From Chitinophagales bacterium (GTDB lineage Bacteria; Bacteroidota; Bacteroidia; Chitinophagales; Saprospiraceae): 64,000 nt of DNA. This document shows positions 50,444-57,981 of the stretch, in pieces (positions within the stretch are counted from its first letter, which is position 1; every line of letters begins with the position of its first letter). Under the pieces are notes generated by a model. That model made no database searches and was not told the DNA's origin. It saw nothing but the letters and a program-made list of their open reading frames with translations. The translations under genes were made by a program, and so were the position numbers. The stretch is taken from the NCBI GenBank assembly GCA_026928325.1, contig JAIXKS010000007.1:62001-126000 (forward strand). Reading direction: 5' to 3'.

Positions 50444-53400
50444 CTACGGACACTTAACCACAACCGTCCTTATCTGCCCGGTTTCATTAACAAAAACACG
50501 CCAGCATGTTCCGTTGGCACTTTTCAATATTGCTGAACCGGCAGGATGCTCTATCGCTATATTACCTGTCTGCTGCTTTACAAAAGTGGATGGTAAGGTC
50601 GATATACTGTTGACATTCAGCTGTCCTGTATTGGACACGTTCAAACGATAATTGCTCCCACCGGGTGACTTGAGTATGATACCTTTACCGGCATCTGTGA
50701 CAAAAATGCCATTAGCCGTGGCGAGTGTCTTATAGTCCGTTGGCGAAGTACTTGTTGCCTGAAGTTGTCCACTGTTATTGACATGGATTTTGAAGGTTTC
50801 GTCGGAATGGTTTTTAAGCAATAATCCCGTATTTGCTGCTTCAAACATCAGATCCGTATTAGCAACCACCACATCACTAAAAGCCTGATAATCTGTCAGT
50901 GTCAGCCACGAAAATCCCGAAAATACACCTTTATACACGTAAGCATTATCTTGACCCAAAGCATTGAATATCGTATCCGGTCTGACGATTTTAACATCTG
51001 CCAGAGTAGCACCTGATAGTGGTACGTTGGATTTCAGGACATTCAGTCTTCCTGCTTCAGCACTCCATGTCGTCATCTGTGCAGCACTAAAGTACAGCGA
51101 CACTTCATACAAAGCATCTTCATCTCCTGAAATCTGAATGGTTTTATCCGAATAATTTCCACCACCAAATGGCAGCGCTTTTTTCCCTGTGCCAGTTGTT
51201 GCCACTTTGGCTTCTATGCATCCGATATCCGTAGTGCCTAAGTTTTTTATGGATGCGATGATCTTTTGGTCAATGGAGTAGAGATGCGCTGTTTCTCCGG
51301 CTGCAAGAGTGGATTTAGAGGTTTTATTTAAGGAATTTTCCACAATCACGCCATCATAGGTATAAAATCGAAATAGAGGCTGCCACGACATGTCAGAATA
51401 AATGATTTTATAACCTCCGAGTAACTCACATCCATGGCTATCATCATTTGTAAAAGCACTCACATATTCACCCGTACCGCCACCGACAGGATTAGTGGTA
51501 GCAATATAATCAGATCCAGAATAGCTATCATTATCAAAACAAAATTCAAAATACAAGGCAGAATTGCCATCCCAATAAAAAGGTTCGCTAAAATCTATTT
51601 TCATCCAAGTATCTGCCACAGTCGAGAAGGTGCCCAAAAACACCTGATCGGTTTCATACCATGGAGCTCCATCTAAAGTAGATATATTGACATTTTTTAA
51701 GCCTACTCTAAAATCATTAAAAGGTTGAGAGGAGTTTTTGATTCCTACATACATGGCAACACCCGAAATAAACCCAGCCGATAAACCCGAAGAAGATAAT
51801 TGTCCCGGCAAGTACAAAAACCTCGATCTTGCATCATCATAATTTGAAAGAAAAATATAGGGTACTAAATATCCATTGGATGATCCATAAGTGATATAAT
51901 CTCCAGGACTACAACAATCATCCGAAACTTTATCCAAACCATCCGTAATCGTTACGGTACACTCGTTATTGGATCCAACCATGGCAGGGCCAGAAATCCA
52001 AGACAATTCTAAGAAAAAAGTCTCTTCATTTTCCTCAATTGCATCATTAATAATTTCAATTTCTACATATTGAGTTGTGACATAGCCGGATGGAAAAGTC
52101 AGCGTAGATGTAATTAATTCAAAATCCCTTCCTGCGATCGCATCACCGCCACTTTGGATATTCACGCCTATGGTTGTAGAACTCGTCGTGACTCGATTGA
52201 GCCCAACAGGTATAAATATTTTCTTGTATGTAGCACCGCAATATTTAGTATCTGATATAGTTCCACTTTCTAAAGTTTCAAAAGTAGATGTCAGAAAATT
52301 AACTTCCGGTGTTGTCGGCGTGCATGCTCCCAAACAATTCAAGCCCGAATAAAACGCATTAATATCGTCCAATGATACTTGTGACCAGACAGTAGTGTTG
52401 GATACAGTCGGAGACATAATATATCCCGAATTAGTGTCATGTTCTGCACCAAAATTATGGCCTATTTCATGCGCTAAAGTCACGCGTTTCAGATTAGCAT
52501 TACTTGTATAATCTTGTACAATATTATACCTATAAGATGAACAAACTGCATTTAACCAAGCCAAACCAACAGTCGAACCATCTAAGTCTCTGTAGGTCCA
52601 TAGGGTACCCAAATCGTGCTTGGCAGAAAATCCGGACGGTGCCCAGGATGTAAAGCTATTTAATAAATCAACAGGATTTGTTGAGGAAGTCCAAGGATCT
52701 CCTCCTGAAGTGGTCACTATAAATTGTTGAACGATAGCGTATCGGATTTCATCATCAAATTCGTCATCATAATTCGTCTGAATATCATTGACTACAGCAA
52801 TATTATGAGCCTCAACCGCAGAAACGGAGCCATAATGATTAAACATCAACCAATCTGCCGCTATGGCATATTCTACCTCGACGCAGCCACCACTAGTTAT
52901 ACTTCTGGTTTTTATATGTTGGTCGTGTTCAATATGATGGAGACTTTCATCTACACCACATTTCATTTCCTTGCCAGGAATGATATCTTTCACATTGTAA
53001 ATGACAAACGCATCCAAGCTACTACTTTTTTGGAAATGTCTCACCGGCTCTATATAAAACAACGCCGCACTATCTTTAATAAATCCTTGTATAAAATTCG
53101 AACCTACCGTCAAACTTACCCGCGCACCCTTTGTCGTATAACCTTGCATCGGCACAATCTTTCTATCTTGGGCATGAGTATATCGCTGACCTTTGTCGTC
53201 AATACAAAAATAATCTTCTCGAAGGATGTTTGACTTTTGCAGTACCAATGTCCAATCTTTCAACTGGAATGTATATGTTCCGGTCTGACTTGCACCAATC
53301 GATTGTAAAATCATATCGGTGGAGAAATCGACTACTTCATATTTTACGAAATAGTCACTTAACTTCGGATCATTTTCTTGTGCATACAAGAAAAATGAAT

Positions 53401-53452
53401 TAGATAAAAAGATACCTAAGATGATTTGGATTTTAACCATTAAGTTATCCAT
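50444..53452 (-). CDS. Secreted reprolysin-like zinc metalloprotease with Calx-beta domain and repeated tail
   Basis: About 1002 aa from the ATG at 53452; a Met at 53440 is an alternative. Counting from the longest frame, the signal peptide ends F-L-Y-A-Q (about 26). The protease has the M12B-type motif H-E-I-G-H-N-F-G-A-E-H-D (329-340) and Met-turn G-Y-I-M-S (347). A Calx-beta-like domain (about 390-505) ends E-N-E-E-T-F-F-L-E-L. Beta domains follow, then three ~40-residue repeats at the C-terminus, each with L-K-S-x-x-G-x-x-x-R-x-x-V-x-x-x-G-Q. No canonical T9SS domain is recognisable at the end, unlike the other cargo proteins. Confidence 0.83.
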   Translation of the reverse strand: MDNLMVKIQIILGIFLSNSFFLYAQENDPKLSDYFVKYEVVDFSTDMILQSIGASQTGTYTFQLKDWTLVLQKSNILREDYFCIDDKGQRYTHAQDRKIVPMQGYTTKGARVSLTVGSNFIQGFIKDSAALFYIEPVRHFQKSSSLDAFVIYNVKDIIPGKEMKCGVDESLHHIEHDQHIKTRSITSGGCVEVEYAIAADWLMFNHYGSVSAVEAHNIAVVNDIQTNYDDEFDDEIRYAIVQQFIVTTSGGDPWTSSTNPVDLLNSFTSWAPSGFSAKHDLGTLWTYRDLDGSTVGLAWLNAVCSSYRYNIVQDYTSNANLKRVTLAHEIGHNFGAEHDTNSGYIMSPTVSNTTVWSQVSLDDINAFYSGLNCLGACTPTTPEVNFLTSTFETLESGTISDTKYCGATYKKIFIPVGLNRVTTSSTTIGVNIQSGGDAIAGRDFELITSTLTFPSGYVTTQYVEIEIINDAIEENEETFFLELSWISGPAMVGSNNECTVTITDGLDKVSDDCCSPGDYITYGSSNGYLVPYIFLSNYDDARSRFLYLPGQLSSSGLSAGFISGVAMYVGIKNSSQPFNDFRVGLKNVNISTLDGAPWYETDQVFLGTFSTVADTWMKIDFSEPFYWDGNSALYFEFCFDNDSYSGSDYIATTNPVGGGTGEYVSAFTNDDSHGCELLGGYKIIYSDMSWQPLFRFYTYDGVIVENSLNKTSKSTLAAGETAHLYSIDQKIIASIKNLGTTDIGCIEAKVATTGTGKKALPFGGGNYSDKTIQISGDEDALYEVSLYFSAAQMTTWSAEAGRLNVLKSNVPLSGATLADVKIVRPDTIFNALGQDNAYVYKGVFSGFSWLTLTDYQAFSDVVVANTDLMFEAANTGLLLKNHSDETFKIHVNNSGQLQATSTSPTDYKTLATANGIFVTDAGKGIILKSPGGSNYRLNVSNTGQLNVNSISTLPSTFVKQQTGNIAIEHPAGSAILKSANGTCWRVFVNETGQIRTVVVKCP

Positions 53453-53509
53453 CACGTCAAGTTTTAAGAGGTTATTAAGTTATAAAACATCTTTTAATTC
53501 AAATTTTGC

Positions 53510-53600
53510 ATTAGAAAATCTATTACGCATCAAAATAGCTTCAAATCAGACGTTATACTGATTTTATTGCTCTTTCGACGCTCATAATGAACCCAATGCA
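53510..53600. repeat. Copy of the second dispersed repeat (gcattag ... aatgc)
   Basis: Starts gcattagaaaatctatt as at 29975, continues with agcttcaaatca, and ends tgaacccaatgca. Differences from the first copy are scattered substitutions. Confidence 0.6.
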
Positions 53601-53830
53601 AAATTCAGCTTAAAATCACACAAACCTTTCTCATTGATCCTTCCACAAACACAATAGCCAGACTATGACATAGGCTATCTAAAGTCTAAATCATGTAGTC
53701 GATCAACAAAAAAAATACTAATCGGGAATAAAACTTGTGAATTCTAAAAAGATATGACAAATATATATCTTTTTTGCTATATGAAAAAATAAACCAGCTA
53801 AAAAATAAAAAAATATTTTTTGTATGCTTC

Positions 53831-53966
53831 TAGTGCTCCGTCCACAAAAAATTCTTAATAAAATGTCGTTCTTTTTCCAAATATCATCGTTAAAAATACT
53901 CGTCATAGTTACCACTATGCCTGCGTTTTTTGCCTTGATCTTTTAAAAAATAACTACCATTATAAG
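53831..53966 (-). mobile_element. Truncated inverted-repeat element (left terminal repeat lost)
   Basis: On the minus strand the right end (gacggagcacta), right arm, catagt-type hairpin and ggcaaaaaacgc segment are intact. The element fades at ttataatggtagttatt, where the left gtgctctgtc repeat would be expected. Confidence 0.7.
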
Positions 53967-54009
53967 AACACTTGGTTGCAAAATAACGCAAAAAGGACGG
54001 ATTGAAAAT

Positions 54010-54045
54010 CTATTACAGCTATCCAATGAAGGATTGCTGTAATAG
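54010..54045 (-). terminator. Hairpin terminator after the BT_3928-like gene
   Basis: ctattacagc pairs with gctgtaatag, with an inner atcc/ggat stem. It starts 6 bases beyond the stop on the minus strand. The following T run is weak (attttc), so efficiency is uncertain. Confidence 0.55.
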
Positions 54046-54051
54046 AAGGTT

Positions 54052-55533
54052 TTATTTCAAATATTCAGCCTTAATTTCACTCCAAGTTGGTAGCTTTTTA
54101 TAGTGCCATTTATGGAGTATTACACCATTTTTCCATAACAATACGCCCGGATTAGAACGCATGATCGTTTTGAGTAATTTCTCATCAGCCGTGAAATATT
54201 GAGCATCAATACCCGTTTCTTTTGCCAACAAATCTGCCTTTTCAGCATCGATTCCTGAAGTAACGACCGCCATAGCGACATTGTCCTTAGTTGCTTGTTC
54301 CATCAGAGGTTTGATCACAGACTTTAATGTATAAATAAAGTCATTATCCCAAACAATCTTATAGCCGTCAACTTCTCTTTCTTCCACCTTAGATAAAGCT
54401 TTACTGACAATCACGATACCTTCAGGTTTGACCACCGTATCATTTACAAAGATCGAGTCTCTTACGATTATTTTTTCAGGAATCGCCGTGTACTTCGGGT
54501 CGTATATCTGAACCATTAAAATCGGTTCCGGATTGTGCAAAAACAAAGATTCGTTTTCGTCACCATCAAAATCCAAGATAGAGAAATCACTAATTTTTGT
54601 GGACGGAATAGCTGGATCTGTTTTGATTTGTTCGATAGTTTCGTATTCTTCGGTTATTGTCGCTAAGTTTTTCATATAATCCGCAAAAGGGAACTCCTTA
54701 ATCTCTCCGGTATTTTTGTTCCGCATCTTCATGGCAATCACCTGCACCGCATTGGCTGCTGCTTTTTCTTGCTGGTAGATTTCAGCGATATTGGCATTGT
54801 TTTTAAATGGTCTGAAATCCACGTGTGGCTCATTCCAATAAAAATTATAAAAGCTATAGAAAATCAAAAATATAGTAGAAAATAGGACGATTAGATTTCG
54901 AGATTTTTGCCCAAAGAATTGGTGCATATCTTTATACCTGAACAGAAAGTACAGTGCAGGAACCATCAAAAAGACGTCCTTCATAAAGGAAGTTCTCGGA
55001 TCGAGTTTAATGAAATCTCCAAAACATCCGCAATCCGTCACTCGCATATTGCTAGCTTTAAAATCCGTCCATGCCGAAAAGCTAAAGAAATTTTGGTCAA
55101 CCGGAACATATCCAGTTAAAAACGTAAACCCGGTCAATGCTGTAAAAAACAAGACAATCAAGAAAAACAACCAAGCTGTCAATTTTGGTCGATCGCCGAT
55201 AATTAACATGATACCTAAGATGATTTCAAGAATAATCATAAAGATAGCAAATGCCAAGGCATATTCAGAAAGCAAAGGAAATAATGGCGCTATAAAATTA
55301 AAGGCCGTTCCAGCGAAAGTGGCTTCAAATTCAGCGAAATAATCTTGCATCTTAATAGCTGTACCCATCGGGTCAACGGCTTTTACCCATCCTGAGAAAA
55401 TAAATAAAACACCGGCAAAGTTTTGAGCAAAGGTCATCAATCCGGATTTATGCACCTTTTTTACCAAGGTCATGTATAAAGTCAATCCCAATGCTACGAT
55501 AGCGATGTATGTCATCAAGGTAACGATCGTCAT
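54052..55533 (-). CDS. BT_3928-like DoxX-family membrane protein with thioredoxin-like C-terminus
   Basis: 493 aa. Several membrane helices occupy the first ~240 residues (I-A-I-V-A-L-G-L-T-L, F-A-G-V-L-F-I-F-S-G-W-V-K, A-F-A-I-F-M-I-I-L-E-I-I-L-G). These include the V-K-A-V-D-P-M-G-T-A-I-K-M phrase typical of the BT_3928 group, and a D-C-G-C-F-G-D-F motif. The soluble C-terminal half resembles a thioredoxin-like region without a C-x-x-C motif (S-N-P-G-V-L-L-W-K-N-G-V). DoxX relatives are linked to electron transfer or redox homeostasis. The exact role is not known. Confidence 0.82.
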   Translation of the reverse strand: MTIVTLMTYIAIVALGLTLYMTLVKKVHKSGLMTFAQNFAGVLFIFSGWVKAVDPMGTAIKMQDYFAEFEATFAGTAFNFIAPLFPLLSEYALAFAIFMIILEIILGIMLIIGDRPKLTAWLFFLIVLFFTALTGFTFLTGYVPVDQNFFSFSAWTDFKASNMRVTDCGCFGDFIKLDPRTSFMKDVFLMVPALYFLFRYKDMHQFFGQKSRNLIVLFSTIFLIFYSFYNFYWNEPHVDFRPFKNNANIAEIYQQEKAAANAVQVIAMKMRNKNTGEIKEFPFADYMKNLATITEEYETIEQIKTDPAIPSTKISDFSILDFDGDENESLFLHNPEPILMVQIYDPKYTAIPEKIIVRDSIFVNDTVVKPEGIVIVSKALSKVEEREVDGYKIVWDNDFIYTLKSVIKPLMEQATKDNVAMAVVTSGIDAEKADLLAKETGIDAQYFTADEKLLKTIMRSNPGVLLWKNGVILHKWHYKKLPTWSEIKAEYLK

Positions 55534-55736
55534 AATAAAATGTGTTTCTCTTGTTTTATCGATTTACCACAAAGGTAGTATTAAAACCAACTACCTCATT
55601 GTAAGAAATATGAAAAATATGTCAATGCGTTGTTAAAACCACAAAATGACCATTATTGTTTTATAATATACGTAAATGTATGTCTTAGAAAGCACAAAAC
55701 ACGTCATTTCGTCGATTGGTTTATATCACGCCTTTG

Positions 55737-56552
55737 TTATATGCCGCCTTGGATTCGCTGGCGTACCGCTTCGTATATGAGAATTGAGGCACTTACGGAA
55801 ACATTCATCGAGTCGATTTTGCCACGCATGGGTATCATCACATTTTGATCGGCAGCTTGTATCCATTCGTCACTCAATCCTGTAGATTCCGTGCCAACAA
55901 CAATGGCTGTAGGCTTAGTATAATCCACATCGTAGCAAGAAACCGAGTCATCCGCTATAGTAGCACAAATGATATTCATATGCTGTTGCCTTAACCAAGT
56001 TATAATATCGGCGGTAGTACCATAAGCAGTTTGCATCGTGAAGATACACCCGATGCTTGCTCTTATGATATTTGGATTGTATAAATCTGTATTAGGATTG
56101 GCAATGATGCAGGCATCCAGACCGGCAGCATCTGCAGTACGCAATAAAGCGCCAATATTACCGGGCTTTTCGGTAGCCTCCGCCACTAATATCAACGGAT
56201 TTTTATTGGTAAAAACGAGTGCTTCAAGTCCTTGAGTTTTTGCAAAAAAAACGCCAATTACACCTTCGGTACCTTCGCGATAGGCCAGTTTATTATAAAC
56301 CTGCGGATTGACTTCTATCAATTCTGTCTCAAGGACAACCTGACCATACAATTGATGCAATTGATTGAATGAGAGAATCGCAGGATTAAAAATCAAGGTT
56401 TTTAGCTTAAAATCTCCCTTTAATGCTAACAAAATTTCACGCTGACCTTCTACCATTAGCGTACCCGATTCCTTTCTGAGTTTAGACTTTTCAGAAAGCA
56501 AAACGAGGTGTTTAATTAACGGATTTGTCAGACTTGTGATTACCTTGACCAT
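55737..56552 (-). CDS. SpoU/TrmH-family RNA 2'-O-methyltransferase
   Basis: 271 aa. An N-terminal substrate-binding domain (I-T-S-L-T-N-P-L-I-K-H-L ... V-E-G-Q-R-E-I) precedes the SPOUT knot domain. Motifs: motif 1 A-T-E-K-P-G-N-I-G-A-L-L-R-T-A-D-A-A-G, motif 2 V-V-G-T-E-S-T-G-L, motif 3 I-P-M-R-G-K-I-D-S-M-N-V-S-V-S-A-S-I. It uses S-adenosylmethionine to methylate a ribose in rRNA or tRNA. Target unknown; the two-domain form resembles 23S rRNA enzymes such as RlmB. It is cytoplasmic and apparently transcribed alone. Confidence 0.92.
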   Translation of the reverse strand: MVKVITSLTNPLIKHLVLLSEKSKLRKESGTLMVEGQREILLALKGDFKLKTLIFNPAILSFNQLHQLYGQVVLETELIEVNPQVYNKLAYREGTEGVIGVFFAKTQGLEALVFTNKNPLILVAEATEKPGNIGALLRTADAAGLDACIIANPNTDLYNPNIIRASIGCIFTMQTAYGTTADIITWLRQQHMNIICATIADDSVSCYDVDYTKPTAIVVGTESTGLSDEWIQAADQNVMIPMRGKIDSMNVSVSASILIYEAVRQRIQGGI

Positions 56553-56596
56553 GAATATCTTATTATTATGACTTAGACTTTAGCTACAACATCCAT

Positions 56597-57640
56597 TTAC
56601 ATTTGTCTTAATCGGGATATCACGTCTTCAACAAGTTTTTTGCCTTCCGGCGAAAACTGTCTAAAATCATTTTTTTTCACCGATAAGAGTGCCAACATAA
56701 AGTTATCTGCCATAATTTCATCCGGGTGAATGATATATTGGGTATTGTCCTTGATGATATTAAAGAAACCTGGCAACTTACTTAAAGGCGTGACCGATTT
56801 ACCATAAACATCACTTTGCACCTTGTAATGGTCACCATAATCACCTAAGCTATAGACATCAAAATCCAAATAATCAAAATAAGCCGGTTTTTCGGGTCTA
56901 TATTTAGCATGCAAACTCGTAATAAAAGGAACTGCATACATGACACCATCGCCTGTCTCGATCTCTGCTCCATACTGCACACTCATACCATCGGGATTGC
57001 AAAGCACCATCACTTTGAGTAAGTCATTGACGATAACAGGTTTATCCATTTTTACAAAGCCAATCAATTTGTATAAATCATCTCGTAAAGGTTCGTTATA
57101 TCTGGATATCAAATGGAAAAGCTCGTGTAATATCACCGGAAGTTGTTTTTCAGTATCCTTAATAGGAAATATCGATTCCGGAACAAAGATATTATGACCA
57201 CGAGTAAAAAACGCATCATTACCATAAGCCTTCGTTTTCCCTTTTATCAGTCGGATATTTCCAGGAAAAATACGAGGGCTCAAGGCGTCACACATGGATT
57301 TTGCCTCTTCAAAAAGTGCTAACATCTGGCTTTTCTCCTCTGACGTCCATTCTGAAACCTGCGATTGCATAAAATGAATATATCTCTCCTGCATTGCTTC
57401 TAAAGTCAATCCTGGAAAGTTTTCCTTCATTTGGATTTGAATCTCTGCTGCGTTAATCTTACTAAAAAGGCTATCTGTATCATCTTTGATAATCGCCTCA
57501 GAAGCTTGAAGACTATCCAAAAACGTCACCAAAGCTGGAATACTGCTATGTGTTTCGTTAGGAAGATCTACAGAAGTATTTTTATTGGATTTGCACGAAT
57601 AAATCAGCGTCACAGCTATTAATAAAACGAATCTATACAT
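56597..57640 (-). CDS. Putative gluzincin metallopeptidase lipoprotein
   Basis: 347 aa, family not recognised. Lipobox I-Y-S-C at about residue 16. A zinc-type motif H-E-L-F-H (172-176) lies in V-I-L-H-E-L-F-H-L-I-S-R-Y. Near the C-terminus, H-P-D-E-I-M-A-D-N-F provides a plausible third ligand, because E-x-x-A-D-N-F is frequent in gluzincins. I infer a membrane-anchored peptidase, probably periplasmic or surface. No adjacent gene suggests its substrate. Confidence 0.65.
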   Translation of the reverse strand: MYRFVLLIAVTLIYSCKSNKNTSVDLPNETHSSIPALVTFLDSLQASEAIIKDDTDSLFSKINAAEIQIQMKENFPGLTLEAMQERYIHFMQSQVSEWTSEEKSQMLALFEEAKSMCDALSPRIFPGNIRLIKGKTKAYGNDAFFTRGHNIFVPESIFPIKDTEKQLPVILHELFHLISRYNEPLRDDLYKLIGFVKMDKPVIVNDLLKVMVLCNPDGMSVQYGAEIETGDGVMYAVPFITSLHAKYRPEKPAYFDYLDFDVYSLGDYGDHYKVQSDVYGKSVTPLSKLPGFFNIIKDNTQYIIHPDEIMADNFMLALLSVKKNDFRQFSPEGKKLVEDVISRLRQM

Positions 57641-57981
57641 AAAAACTATCTTTTATAAAATTTCTAAAAATTTATTATTTTACAAATTACTAATGTCAGA
57701 AAATTACATCATTGTTTTTTAAAAAAAAATCAAGATTTTACAAGTTGAAAAACTTTTTTTTACCGCTTGAAAATCGAAGGCATCCTACCCTATTATCTTA
57801 CACTTTTTACGCATCCGATCTCAAAAAAACGATGTTTGTTAAGATCATTTCGCCAAGATTCAACCGATGCAATCATCAAAACTTCCTAGGAGCAAAGTAC
57901 CATATTTTTGTTTTTCTAAAATATTTTTCTACTTTTACCACTGTTTTTGTTTCGATCATGGACTCAACTAATTAAAATTGT
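57641..57981. other. Divergent intergenic region
   Basis: 341 bases between the gluzincin lipoprotein and S9 peptidase starts. It holds a promoter candidate for the latter (57907-57937). A 87-codon ORF at 57712 has no recognisable features and was not called. Confidence 0.5.
57907..57937 (+). promoter_or_regulatory. Candidate Bacteroidota promoter for the S9 peptidase operon
   Basis: tttg (57907-57910), 19-base spacer, then TACTTTTA (57930-57937), one base from TAnnTTTG. The spacing suits the -33/-7 layout of this phylum. The start codon is 45 bases further on. Confidence 0.5.

Larger units (their letters stand above)
53456..54051. other. Intergenic region with two repeat copies and a hairpin
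   Basis: About 600 bases with no credible gene. It contains the second gcattag repeat copy (53510-53600), a truncated inverted-repeat element (53831-53966) and a hairpin at 54010-54045. The remainder is AT-rich and featureless. Confidence 0.6.

Noticed and set aside
57712-57975. 87-codon ORF before the S9 peptidase
   Set aside because: It overlaps the promoter candidate, is Lys/Phe-rich from AT-rich DNA and has no domain.
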